Assembly: GCA_003133225.1 (NCBI GenBank)
Contig: PKWL01000120.1
Location: 1-64,000 of the forward strand
Origin: Janthinobacterium sp.
GTDB taxonomy: Bacteria; Pseudomonadota; Gammaproteobacteria; Burkholderiales; Burkholderiaceae_D
Length of the DNA: 64,000 nucleotides
Direction: 5' to 3'
A program made the translations under genes and the position numbers. The notes under the pieces are model-generated. The model was not told where the DNA came from, did no database searches, and saw only the letters and a program-made list of their open reading frames with translations. Positions 28,410-36,962 of this stretch are shown here, piece by piece. Each line of letters begins with the position of its first letter. Position 1 is the stretch's first letter.

Positions 28410-28658
28410 ATGGTAGATAGGCAGCCGTACTGGTTTCCCGCCAAGCGCTACGGTTGGGGCTGGGGCTTGCCTGTTGTTTGGCAAGGTTGGGTAGTCATCG
28501 CTGTCTTCGCCTCCTTGCTATTAGCAGGAGCAGTGTTCATGATGCCAAGTCAAAACCCTATCGCATTTATCGCCTACTCAACACTTCTCGGCGTGCTCTT
28601 GCTCGCAGTCTGTTGGCTTAAAGGCGAATGCCCTGCTTGGCGTTGGGGTGGCAAATGA
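28410..28658 (+). CDS. Small two-helix membrane protein
   Basis: This is an 82-residue protein. The N-terminal motif WFPAKRYGWGWGLPVVWQGW is a recognisable conserved element of short proteobacterial membrane proteins of unknown function. Two membrane helices follow (WVVIAVFASLLLAGAVFMM and IAFIAYSTLLGVLLLAVCWL), and the end is basic and aromatic (GECPAWRWGGK). GAGGAG upstream of ATG at 28410 sets the start; the 34 longer codons lack features. The function is unknown. Confidence 0.8.
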   Translation: MVDRQPYWFPAKRYGWGWGLPVVWQGWVVIAVFASLLLAGAVFMMPSQNPIAFIAYSTLLGVLLLAVCWLKGECPAWRWGGK

Positions 28659-29090
28659 AGGCCCTTCCAATAGGCGTGGCCAACGGGTCTTTAACTTTCA
28701 GCCACCGCACCCCTAGCATGGAGTCCTTGCCGGCCGATTCAACAGCGGGCCGCGCCCGCCTTTGCAATGTCGCCTTTAGGAACGCGGATTTGGCTCGAGT
28801 CCAGCCTGTCGCAAATGACGCCAGTCGGCCATAGCCGCCCGTTGCGCCGGGGTTACATTCTCGCGTTTTGAGTCGTAGAAGCCTGAGTCCAAGAGCTGCG
28901 ATTGCACCGGCAGCGCAGCAGCGAAAGCGGTGAATCAGATTTTGCAGCGACCGGCCGTAGATGGCCAAAGGCAACGTTGGTGACAAGTGCGTTGATTGAT
29001 TTTAGCAGGTAAGCTTATGGGGCATAACGACACCGGCCGTGGGTACCTGTCGCGAGACAGCTTGCGCTGCATGCCTGGCGTTCCGCGCAC
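28659..29090. other. Intergenic stretch, no gene
   Basis: No supported gene, RNA or repeat. One minus-strand open frame (28618-28986) overlaps the preceding gene and has no recognisable features. Confidence 0.5.
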
Positions 29091-29387
29091 TTATTGGAGG
29101 ACGCCACGAACGCCCCATGAAAACATGCCCACCCCAAGCAGAAGCGCGAACGCAACATAGAACCAAAATGTGACGGGCGCCTTGTCGCGATCACTGGTGG
29201 AATAGCGACCGCTTATCCATCCATTCTGGATTGCGGACACTCCAAACACAAACGGAATCGGCGCACCGAGAATCAAATCGAAAGGCGAGGGAGTAAGCCG
29301 ATCAAATTCACAGTGCCTTGCCAGAATTGTCACAATTGCGAAGACAATATATCCAATTATCACGTTACGCTGGGTTTTGCTATACAT
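29091..29387 (-). CDS. Small membrane protein of unknown function
   Basis: This is a 98-residue hydrophobic protein with three likely membrane segments: IIGYIVFAIVTILA near the N-terminus, ILGAPIPFVFGVSAI in the middle, and FWFYVAFALLLGVGMFSW near the end. They are separated by short hydrophilic loops (SGRYSTSDRDKAPVT). ATG at 29387 is used; a GTG nine bases earlier is also open. No family is recognised. It appears isolated, with about 900 bases of non-coding DNA upstream. Confidence 0.6.
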   Translation of the reverse strand: MYSKTQRNVIIGYIVFAIVTILARHCEFDRLTPSPFDLILGAPIPFVFGVSAIQNGWISGRYSTSDRDKAPVTFWFYVAFALLLGVGMFSWGVRGVLQ

Positions 29388-30321
29388 GTCGTGCACAGGT
29401 ACGGATTACTAAATGTCGAGGTATCCAGCGTACCATCAAACCGCTTCCAGACATATACCACTGAGTTACCGATAGCATACGCTGCGCTGTGACCGTTCGA
29501 AGCCCGGCGCTGACTGGCGACTTCGCGCCGTAGCCGGTCATTCACACATCGCGCCGCGATCACTTCGAGTCTAAGTTGAGGAATGGTGCGACGGCGAACG
29601 TTGACATTATCACTTTGATCTAAAAAGTAGCCGGCCGGCTGCGAAAAAATCCTATCGATTGCCGGTACCGCCGCCACTGCCGCCACTGCCGTGGCACATG
29701 GTGACATTCTTGGCTGCGATGTTGGCGAGCCGCCGAACGTGGTGTCGTCGCTCCTAATATGGCTCAGTTTGTGGCTCAGCGCGGGGAATTCGGCTTGCAG
29801 CGCGATCCGCATGGGAGACCGAGCCGTCGGTGGCCTGTACGGCCAGCCTCTTCACGCGAAATAAAATATTGCCCTCCCGTCCAGTGCGCCTTCACGAGTG
29901 CAAAATGGCGAAGGTTTTTTGGATAATGACCATCGCTACGTCCTTGCCATGGGTTTGCGCGGACAGCCAGATGACGATAGGCGGGTGACGATCTGCAGTC
30001 CAGCCGCGTCATCCATGTTGGAATTGATGGGAGGGCGGGCGCCCAACCGCGCGCCTTCCCGCCCTCAATATGACTAAGACAGATTTGTGCCGACAGCGCG
30101 GCAATGTTTGTAAGTAGGCTGAGCACGGACCGGTTGGGGTCGTTGTCAGGTGCCGGCTGCACGAGCGCTGAACATACCGCATTCTTCACATTGCGTAGCA
30201 TAAGGGTGACTGCAAAAATTCTCCTCGATCCAGTGGCAATTCTTCTTGTGTCAGAATGTCGGTGGCCGACCACGTGACTGTACAAACCGCAGACCCGCCC
30301 GGACTTAATTCGAGGAAGCAG
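29388..30321. other. 930-base stretch without supported gene
   Basis: Two minus-strand open frames (29360-29812 and 29776-30285) have no recognisable domain, unusual composition and mutual overlap, and are judged accidental or relics. The stretch contains the stem-loop at 30031-30066 and must hold the promoter for the primase-like gene. Confidence 0.5.
30031..30066. terminator. Stable GC-rich stem-loop in intergenic DNA
   Basis: GAGGGCGGG (30031-30039) pairs perfectly with CCCGCCCTC (30058-30066) around an 18-base GC-rich loop. No T-run follows. There is no gene end within 250 bases, so its role as terminator or structured RNA element is unknown. Confidence 0.4.
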
Positions 30322-31068
30322 ATGAAAAAATTAATTTCAGAATTGACAAGGTTATATCTTCCGGCGGGCACTTTGTCGGCGGAAGTGCTGGCGCAACACA
30401 TGTTGGGTCAGACAACCGTTGCCATCAATTTGACAACAGACGATGGCCTGACCCGTGCCATGGTCATCCCTTTCCACAAGATGGGCAATAGCGAGGAAGC
30501 GCAGCATTGGAGCCGCTTGTGTGCGGTAGCGAATGCCTTGCAGGCTCAGCTTGGCTTTCCGGCACCGGCCGTTAGTATCTCCGGCGCCAACGGTTATGGC
30601 CTTTGGCTGTCACTGGAGGTGCCCATTCCAGCGGCTCAGGCGCAAAAATTCCTGGAACTGCTCCGTAAAGCGTACTTTCCGGAAATGGACCTTCGTCTTG
30701 ACGCTGTGAGCGCACCGGTCGAGCTCCCGCCTTGCCTGCACCAGGGCACCGGTAAGTGGGCCGCGTTTATCCATCCCGGCATGGGCGCTTCCTTCTGCGA
30801 CGAGTCGGGGCTGGAGATGGCTCCCCCATTTGCCGGGCAGGCCGCATTTCTAGATGGGTTGCAGAGCATCAGCGGGGCCCAGTTCCTGCACGCCCTAAAT
30901 ATGCTCCAGCAATCGCACGGTGCGGCGCCGATGGTCAGTGTGCCGGCATTGGAGCGCAGGGTGGATCCGGACGGCTTGCTCTTGAGAGACGCATCGCTGG
31001 AGGACATAGTAAAATTTCTGCATTCGAAAAATATCGAGCCGACATTTCGGCATTTGATCCAAGAGTAG
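30322..31068 (+). CDS. Degenerate primase-like (AEP/TOTE-type) protein
   Basis: This 248-residue protein resembles, in layout, the archaeo-eukaryotic primase domain found in TOTE-type conflict systems and LigD-like polymerases. Residues 43-52 (LTRAMVIPFH) sit where motif I normally has two aspartates. Residues 86-96 (ISGANGYGLWL) match the SGxGxHxW motif II but with Gly for His. The next PIPAAQAQKFLELL matches the helix that follows motif II. The later stretch with HQGTGKWAAFIHPGMG and GQAAFLDGLQSIS fits the motif III region and the tail. If the match is right, the catalytic residues are gone and a nucleic-acid-binding or scaffolding role is likely. GAGGA five bases before ATG at 30322 sets the start. 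The NTF2-like gene follows after 194 bases. Confidence 0.5.
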   Translation: MKKLISELTRLYLPAGTLSAEVLAQHMLGQTTVAINLTTDDGLTRAMVIPFHKMGNSEEAQHWSRLCAVANALQAQLGFPAPAVSISGANGYGLWLSLEVPIPAAQAQKFLELLRKAYFPEMDLRLDAVSAPVELPPCLHQGTGKWAAFIHPGMGASFCDESGLEMAPPFAGQAAFLDGLQSISGAQFLHALNMLQQSHGAAPMVSVPALERRVDPDGLLLRDASLEDIVKFLHSKNIEPTFRHLIQE

Positions 31069-31262
31069 GTGATGGCCACTCACCTGAATTTATCGTTCGG
31101 TAAAGACAAGTTTCCCGGCCTGTCTGACGGGCCGTGCCGCCGCACTGCTGACGGTCACGGCCTGTCGCCCTACGGCGCCTCTCGATCTTTTGCACCCCTA
31201 TGGCCACCGCGCGAAGGCCGTCTCTTTTGCGACGGAAGCCGACAGACCGAAAAGGCATCAAA

Positions 31263-31646
31263 ATGATTGACCGAACCCAACCAACGATCATCAGTATGGA
31301 CCTCGCCCAAAAATCTGAAGCCGAGATTCTGTCGGTAGCCAATCCGCTGATGGATAATCTGATGGACGCTTCTACACAGGTCGATTACGAGCGACACATC
31401 CGCGACTTTTCAGACAGACTTAAAGCCCAATTGAACAAGGAGCGCTTGACGGATATTTGTCAGGAGTATCAGTCCACCAAGGGATTTTTCGCTGACAGAG
31501 AGTTTGTGACTCTGTTTCGTCGCCCCGACTCAATTGCCATTATTTGGAAGCAACGCTTTACTAAGCAAGCCGGTGAATTTGTGGCGGAGATGGTTTTAAT
31601 TCAGCAAGGTGGCAAGTACCTCGTTGACCATGTGATGGTGTATTAG
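31263..31646 (+). CDS. Small protein, possible NTF2-like fold
   Basis: This is a 127-residue soluble protein. The pattern is an N-terminal helical part (ANPLMDNLMDASTQVDYERH), a helix pair (LTDICQEYQSTKGFF), and a C-terminal antiparallel sheet with WKQRFTKQAGEFVAEMVLIQ and a final KYLVDHVMVY strand. This fits an NTF2-like or DUF4019-type fold, where the last strands curve around a pocket. No catalytic residues are evident. AAAAGG lies upstream of ATG at 31263. It follows the primase-like gene on the same strand and may belong to the same transcription unit. Function unknown. Confidence 0.6.
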   Translation: MIDRTQPTIISMDLAQKSEAEILSVANPLMDNLMDASTQVDYERHIRDFSDRLKAQLNKERLTDICQEYQSTKGFFADREFVTLFRRPDSIAIIWKQRFTKQAGEFVAEMVLIQQGGKYLVDHVMVY

Positions 31647-32464
31647 CCGACGTCAGCTTTCAGTCTTGAGTATTCATTCGACGCCGGAACTGGCTGGTTG
31701 TGGCCGGTTGCCGGCGGTCGTAATTACCCGACCGGCCGCTATCGCTAGTGATGCCGGTCGCAGGCTAATTTGAAAAGCTGCCCTAGTCTGGATCTGCGTC
31801 TTGCGCTGTCCAAGAACTGTATTTGACCCGTTCCGCCCGCCTAGGCGGAGGCCCCAAACTGTTAGCGATATGTGCAAGTCTCCAAATTCTGCCGGCGGAC
31901 CGTTGCTGCCCATGGAACAAGGGAAAGCTCGTTGGCCAGAAAGCCCCATTACGACAAAATGAGATTTGGGCAATTCGAGTACGGTTGCAGTGGTACCGTC
32001 GCCTGGTGACAATTTTAGTGGAGCCCATTTCATGAAAGTGGAACAAAACCTCGACAGGTGAAAAGTCGGACAGCCCCTGCAAAGCATCTTAGGTAAATTG
32101 ATCGGTCAGTGTGATACACGCTTCTTCGCCACCCCAGTAGTCATCTGCTGGGCATGGGCGAATCGCCTCGATAAAATAAAATGCGTCGTAAAAAATTTAT
32201 TAAAGTGGCATCATATAGATATGCCCGCCAAGCTTCCGGTTTTGGCCGCTCAACGACGGTCGTCACGACGCCCATAACTTACGGGGACGGTCAACTCTGA
32301 ATATTATTGGAAATTTACATCGGTATCCATAATGGACCAACGGAACGGCTCACGCGGGGAAACAAAATGCGGTTGGGCACACCGATTTCAGTGATCGGTA
32401 TTGCTTCAGGTGTTGCTGGCGCCGCCAGCTTCCAAGCCCGTACATTCTAGAATGAAGTAAGTGA
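31647..32464. other. Non-coding stretch with mobile-element relic
   Basis: This lies between convergent genes. It contains the tyrosine recombinase fragment at 31870-31993. Just before it, CGCCTAGGCG (about 31838-31847) is a perfect 10-base palindrome. Other open frames here are shadows on the opposite strand. Confidence 0.5.
31870..31993 (+). pseudogene. Tyrosine recombinase/integrase N-terminal fragment
   Basis: From 31910 the plus strand reads PWNKGKLVGQKAPL and then NEIWAIRVRLQW, the characteristic N-terminal end of a widespread family of short tyrosine recombinases carried by mobile elements. Upstream, another frame from ATG at 31870 reads MCKSPNSAGGPLLP, the expected leader, so one extra C around 31908 has shifted the frame. 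After about residue 42 the family sequence stops, and the core and catalytic domains are absent. This is a truncated, frameshifted relic. It is evidence of a past mobile element next to the primase-like gene. Confidence 0.65.
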
Positions 32465-33298
32465 CTAATTTTTTATAAAGACAAATGTGTGAGCCAGAAA
32501 AACCAGGATCATGGTTTTCTTGTCACTGCTAATAGTAAATGAGGTTAAGGGCAGATCATTACGATCATGATGAATCTGCCAATTTGCTGAAGTTGGCAAC
32601 TCTTCTGAATTGGAAACGGTATATCTGTATGCGGGCAAACCAGATTTTGCCCCTTTAATGATCACATATCCATCAACACTTGAGCCGGACTTTGAAAATT
32701 CCGCTTGGAAGCTATTATGTCTTTCACCGTAATCAAAAGGGGCCTTTGAGAACCAAGAACCCGTCACTTCCCATGCACCTAAAAGCCAGGCATATTTTTT
32801 AGCCTCTTCTTTTTCAGGTGCCGCGCCCTCCCACTGGTAAATCTTGTCCTGCGCTATGCGTGCATTGGGCGCATCCGGCACCAGGAGAAGGTAGCGTTTC
32901 ATTTCGCGCATTGCATCATAATATTTTTCCGTTGCCCCTAGAATCAGCGCCCGGTTGAAGTATCCTTCCGGCCACCAAGGCGCGATTTTCAACGCTTCGC
33001 CATAAAGGCCCACCGCCTTATCGAACTGCTTTTCCTGCACCGAAAATTCGGCCTGCACTTTGAACTTGCGCCCAGCTTCGGGCAATTGTGGCTTGGGATT
33101 GGCAGTTCGATATTGTGTGACAACGTCCTGAAATAGATCGTTAGCAAGATCGATCGCTGGTGGGGCCGTTGCGGCCGCCGGTGCCGGCGGAGCCGCAACG
33201 GGCGCCAATGGGCGATCTGCAGGCATCTGGGCGATCGAAGAGACGTTCAGACTTGTGGCAACAAGTATGGCGAGCATCACAAACAGTTTTTTATGCAT
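32465..33298 (-). CDS. Exported TPR-module protein with C-terminal beta domain
   Basis: This is a 277-residue periplasmic protein. A signal peptide (MHKKLFVMLAILVATSLNVSSIAQ) is followed by a Pro/Ala linker and then the TPR-like module shared by this cluster: FKVQAEFSVQEKQFDKAVGL, APWWPEGYFNRALILG and MKRYLLLVPDAPNARIAQDK. Beyond it, about 110 residues form an unrecognised beta-rich domain beginning AWLLGAWEVTGSWFSKAPFD and ending in a hydrophobic strand (TMILVFLAHTFVFIKN). The start is ATG at 33298, six codons inside a longer frame, because the signal peptide begins there. It is divergent from the three-gene operon at 33590-36639, with about 290 bases between the starts. Confidence 0.75.
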   Translation of the reverse strand: MHKKLFVMLAILVATSLNVSSIAQMPADRPLAPVAAPPAPAAATAPPAIDLANDLFQDVVTQYRTANPKPQLPEAGRKFKVQAEFSVQEKQFDKAVGLYGEALKIAPWWPEGYFNRALILGATEKYYDAMREMKRYLLLVPDAPNARIAQDKIYQWEGAAPEKEEAKKYAWLLGAWEVTGSWFSKAPFDYGERHNSFQAEFSKSGSSVDGYVIIKGAKSGLPAYRYTVSNSEELPTSANWQIHHDRNDLPLTSFTISSDKKTMILVFLAHTFVFIKN

Positions 33299-33589
33299 GA
33301 TCCTTCCCTTGAGCATTGCGTATCTGGTTTCTCAGGGCCCAGTGTGCACGTGCGCATAGCTACTAACGTCCCCGTTGAAAAGCGGATTATGCCCGCTTTG
33401 GGTGGAGTCGGACAAATGCGGCCTGTATTTGTTGCATTTGAATTGTAAACTATCCACGCGGCGGCTTATTCTTAAAAATATCGATGCTACTTTGGCTTGC
33501 CGTGTTACCGTGAGGCACAAGCAGGCGCCATAGGGCAGATCAACGCAATTTTGCCAAATACTTACGCGCCCCCTTTCAAAGGAAAAATA

Positions 33590-34450
33590 ATGGCAAGGCT
33601 TCAGCGATGGGTATATTGGGCCGTAAGCGTTTGGGCGATTTCACTACATTGTTGTTCGTGTGCCTTTGGTCAGGCTTCCGAACCACCGGAAAACGGCTTG
33701 GTTCGAAACATGAGTATCGATGCTGCTCGAAACATCGTCCAAGACATGGGGGCCTATGCGCGTTTACTGCCAGACAACAATGGATATCCTGTGGTATCCG
33801 ACCATTGTTGCGAATGGACATCGGACTGGCTTGGGAGGCGCGTTGTTAAAGCAGAGGCCACATATCCTATTGCTGCCGTCGTCTTAACCCCCAGCAAGAT
33901 AAAAATGCATTTTAGCAATGTCGGAAAAGTGATAGAATTTCCCCTGAACTTGCTTCATCCTACCAGCACGTGTACGTCCGGATATTGCCTTGTCAGCCTC
34001 GGTGTTCGAAATATTGAACTGTCGCTTCCGCCTGACGCCAATGCAGCCATTCGTCTTGTTGGCGCGTTGCTCAAATTAAACCAGGTCGTCCTCACTGGTG
34101 GGTCGTTGCAAGATGACGCGCGCTTTGCGGAAACGGTGCAGACCTACCGTGAAGCAACAACCAAGCCGCCACTGCCGGAGGATGCGCGCCGTTTCAAGGT
34201 TCAGGCCGAAGGCGCCATTCGCGACAAGGATTTTGATGCCGCCACCGCTATGTACGAGCGGGCGCTCGACCGCGCACCCTGGTGGCCAGAGGGTCATTTC
34301 AATCGCGCAATTGTGCTTGGCGAAACAGGCGAATTTCCCGACGCGATTTTCGAGATGAAGCGCTACCTCGCCCTGGTTCCCGAGGCGCCAAACGCGCGTG
34401 CGGCGCAAGACAAGATCTACGATTGGGAGCGGCAGGCGCAGCGGAAGTAA
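33590..34450 (+). CDS. Exported protein with shared C-terminal TPR module
   Basis: This is a 286-residue protein, first in a likely three-gene operon. A signal peptide (QRWVYWAVSVWAISLHCCSC, cut near FGQA) precedes an N-terminal domain of ~150 residues with paired cysteines (DHCCEWTSDW and TCTSGYCLVSLG). The last ~100 residues are the cluster's TPR module: EDARRFKVQAEGAIRDKDFD, APWWPEGHFNRAIVLGE and MKRYLALVPEAPNARAAQDK. AAAGGA upstream sets ATG at 33590. The module is closely related to those at 32465-33298 and 35863-36639, while the N-terminal parts differ. It probably mediates protein-protein contacts in the periplasm. Confidence 0.75.
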   Translation: MARLQRWVYWAVSVWAISLHCCSCAFGQASEPPENGLVRNMSIDAARNIVQDMGAYARLLPDNNGYPVVSDHCCEWTSDWLGRRVVKAEATYPIAAVVLTPSKIKMHFSNVGKVIEFPLNLLHPTSTCTSGYCLVSLGVRNIELSLPPDANAAIRLVGALLKLNQVVLTGGSLQDDARFAETVQTYREATTKPPLPEDARRFKVQAEGAIRDKDFDAATAMYERALDRAPWWPEGHFNRAIVLGETGEFPDAIFEMKRYLALVPEAPNARAAQDKIYDWERQAQRK

Positions 34451-34476
34451 TCGAGCGGATTAAAGAGGGGGTAGGA

Positions 34477-35832
34477 ATGCCAAGCTCCATGGTAGAACGT
34501 TCTGCGCAGAAAATCGTCGCAACGTTATGCATCTCAGGGATCGTGCTCGCGACATCCATTTCCACCGGCTTCACCCAACCTACGCCGTCGTCCCAGAGCC
34601 TGTGCGACATGCCCAGTCAACGCGGCACGGCGGCATACAACAAATACTGTGGCACCGGTGGCTCTTCCTTAGGCTCCCCTGGCGGTTCCGGTTACACGCC
34701 GCAACAACAGACAATCCTAAACGGCGCCCAGCAAATGATGCCCTTGCTACAGCAGGGCGTGCATGATCTTCTTTACGGAAATCCGCAAGAGCAAGCTGCG
34801 CGCGATGCAACAGCGGCGCAGGCCGCGGCACAGGCCGCGGTAGGACAAAGGCGCATTGCCGAAGAACTGGCGCGCCGGTCGGAGGAAATCAAGAATCAAC
34901 TGCTCGGCGGTGCCGGAAGTTCAGATTCCAGTGGCGCGCTTTCGCTCATGGGGGTTGAAAATACCGGCGAGTTGAAACTCATGACAGGAGATCAATCGCC
35001 TGTGTTCAACACGAATGTTCGGCAAGCGTCGGTCGGATGCGTGCCATCGCAAGATGCTTCCGTGGTCGACCTTTGCGCACTCGGCGACAAACCCGCAGTC
35101 GTCGATCCGCACGTCGTGAAAGGTGGCGCTGCGGGAATCGCACTCGACACGCCGCCAGCGAATCCCACTTTGCCGCGCGTGGCGGAAATCGAGAAGTCAC
35201 CAGGCGCGGGCGATGCGCGCAAGGCATTCCAGTCAATAATTGACAAGGACTGGTCGGCCGCAGTCGCCTCATTCAAGCAGGCATTGTTAAAAGACCCGAG
35301 CAACGCCGCTCTGAAGCGCTCGCTGGAGCTCGCGGAATACACTCAAGCCCGACGAATAGAACTTTCTCGGGAAAACTCGCTGCTTTTTATTGTGATCGAC
35401 GTCTGGCAAAGTCGCGACAACAAAACCGCGCTTATGATGTTGACGCGAATCGAGCAACAACATCCCAATATGAAAAACCAAGTGGCTGAATTACGCCATC
35501 AAATTCTGGCCATCGAAGAGTATGAGAAATCTCCGGTCTATCGAGCGCACCAGGCCGAAATGGCACGCGCACAGGATCAGTTGGTAGTGGACGCTGAGCT
35601 TGCCATGGCGCAACGATCACTGAGTGATCAATATATCAATAACGGAATGCGCTATGTGGTAAAGGGAAATATCCCGCAAGCGCGCTTGATGCTGAAAACC
35701 GCGCTCGCCGGCGATGAAAGCCGTGGCGACGTGCGCATCTTGCTGAACCTCGTAGAGTCGATGCATACAGCGTCTACTGCCAACAATCCGCCCTCGTCGC
35801 AAAAGGGCCCACTTTCTACGCTCCATAATTAA
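34477..35832 (+). CDS. Exported coiled-coil/TPR protein
   Basis: This is a 451-residue exported protein starting 26 bases after the preceding gene, so the two are probably co-transcribed. The signal peptide is about residues 1-34 (QKIVATLCISGIVLATSIST). A Gly/Ser-rich and Ala/Gln-rich region follows with a coiled-coil stretch (ATAAQAAAQAAVGQRRIAEE), then a TPR-type region centred on FQSIIDKDWSAAVASFKQAL and KDPSNAALKRSLELAEYTQA. The C-terminal third is helical (MARAQDQLVVDAELAMAQRS and later NIPQARLMLKTALAGDES). It lacks the APWWPE module of its neighbours. The start at 34477 has a purine-rich AGAGGGGGTAGGA leader. Function unknown. Confidence 0.7.
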   Translation: MPSSMVERSAQKIVATLCISGIVLATSISTGFTQPTPSSQSLCDMPSQRGTAAYNKYCGTGGSSLGSPGGSGYTPQQQTILNGAQQMMPLLQQGVHDLLYGNPQEQAARDATAAQAAAQAAVGQRRIAEELARRSEEIKNQLLGGAGSSDSSGALSLMGVENTGELKLMTGDQSPVFNTNVRQASVGCVPSQDASVVDLCALGDKPAVVDPHVVKGGAAGIALDTPPANPTLPRVAEIEKSPGAGDARKAFQSIIDKDWSAAVASFKQALLKDPSNAALKRSLELAEYTQARRIELSRENSLLFIVIDVWQSRDNKTALMMLTRIEQQHPNMKNQVAELRHQILAIEEYEKSPVYRAHQAEMARAQDQLVVDAELAMAQRSLSDQYINNGMRYVVKGNIPQARLMLKTALAGDESRGDVRILLNLVESMHTASTANNPPSSQKGPLSTLHN

Positions 35833-35862
35833 ATACGGATAAAGTGCTGGCAAGGAAAAACA

Positions 35863-36639
35863 ATGCGTTTCCACTTACAACTGTTAGCAATCGCATTTGC
35901 GTCATGCTTGACTGCCTGCGCCAATGCCGGCCCGCTTCATTTGCACCCTGATAACGATGCGGCCGCGACGATGTCCCTTGATGACGTTAATGCGATACTC
36001 CAGGGCAATAGTAACCCCTTGGTGCTGAACTTTAACGAGGATGGCCCCGTCGTGGTCAATGGTGGCACGGTATTAGGTGGAACATGCATTCTTACGAAAG
36101 ATTTTGGCCTTAAGGCGCAGGGACACCCTCCCGATCAACCAGATCTCTATGGCGTCAAGTTTGCCGAACCTATCAGTTGTTGGACACGCAACTTTTATCA
36201 GGTTGATGCTCAAAGGGTATTGAATGCGCTACAGCGCTGGCGGATGACGTCCCCGCTAGAGCGCCATGCGTGGCAGCAAGCAACGGCGAAAATGACGGCT
36301 GCGCAGGATGAGAAATTTGCCACCACCATTGCTGCAACTTATCGCGCGACCAATCCAAGGCCAATAATATCTGAAGAGGTTCGCCGTTACCGTGTTATCG
36401 CTGAAGCCAATGTGCAAGCGAAACGTTTTGATGCCGCAGTAAACGCCTATACGGCAGGTCTACAACTCGCCCCGTGGTGGCCTGAAGGACACTTTAATGC
36501 CGCACTGATATTTGGTGTTCTTGGGCTCTACCCTCACGCAATCAGTCATATGAATAAATACCTTCTGCTTATCCCCGATGCGCCGAATTCCCGCTTGGCC
36601 CAGGACAAGATCTATGTTTGGGAAAGTGGCAACAATTGA
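35863..36639 (+). CDS. Lipoprotein-like protein with shared TPR module
   Basis: This is a 258-residue protein, third in the operon, starting 30 bases after the previous stop. The signal peptide MRFHLQLLAIAFASCLTAC ends in a lipobox-like LTAC, so it may be lipid-anchored. The N-terminal domain (~140 residues) has spaced cysteines (GGTCILTKDFG and AEPISCWTRNFYQ), as in the first gene of the operon. The C-terminal module contains YRVIAEANVQAKRFDAAVNA, APWWPEGHFNAALIFG and MNKYLLLIPDAPNSRLAQDK. The layout of N-terminal cysteine domain then TPR module matches 33590-34450, indicating duplication. The role is unknown. Confidence 0.75.
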   Translation: MRFHLQLLAIAFASCLTACANAGPLHLHPDNDAAATMSLDDVNAILQGNSNPLVLNFNEDGPVVVNGGTVLGGTCILTKDFGLKAQGHPPDQPDLYGVKFAEPISCWTRNFYQVDAQRVLNALQRWRMTSPLERHAWQQATAKMTAAQDEKFATTIAATYRATNPRPIISEEVRRYRVIAEANVQAKRFDAAVNAYTAGLQLAPWWPEGHFNAALIFGVLGLYPHAISHMNKYLLLIPDAPNSRLAQDKIYVWESGNN

Positions 36640-36962
36640 GGTTTGCGGAAATATTTGCGTGGCAATCAAAATGCGTTTAGTGGACGTGTTCCCGATTCAA
36701 GCCTAGTTTGGGAGCAAGGCCAGCAGATGCCCCGTTTCGGGCCACCCAATGTTATTCACCGTTCAAGAGTCGCTATAGGTTCAGTGAGCGTACTGTTAAT
36801 TGGCCTGCCCTTGGCTTAAGGGCGTCGGGCTCGAATCGCAGCCGTTAAATGCGGACATACTAAATGCTCGGAAGCTGCCGTTCTTAGTTCGCAATGAGAG
36901 GCGCACGGCTTTATGCGCTACCTCGCGCACGTGGTTTGCACACCTCAAGGCTTCCGGCTCGA
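36640..36962. other. Intergenic stretch between convergent genes
   Basis: No gene, RNA or strong terminator hairpin was recognised. Confidence 0.5.

Noticed and set aside
29776-30285. A 169-codon minus-strand open frame in the gene-free region
   Set aside because: Biased, low-complexity translation without domains, overlapping another such frame and the stem-loop.
31145-31161. A 17-base string shared by about 31143-31159 and 47366-47382 (core CACTGCTGACGGTCACG)
   Set aside because: Too short to separate from chance or from a common intergenic motif; no shared flanks were seen.
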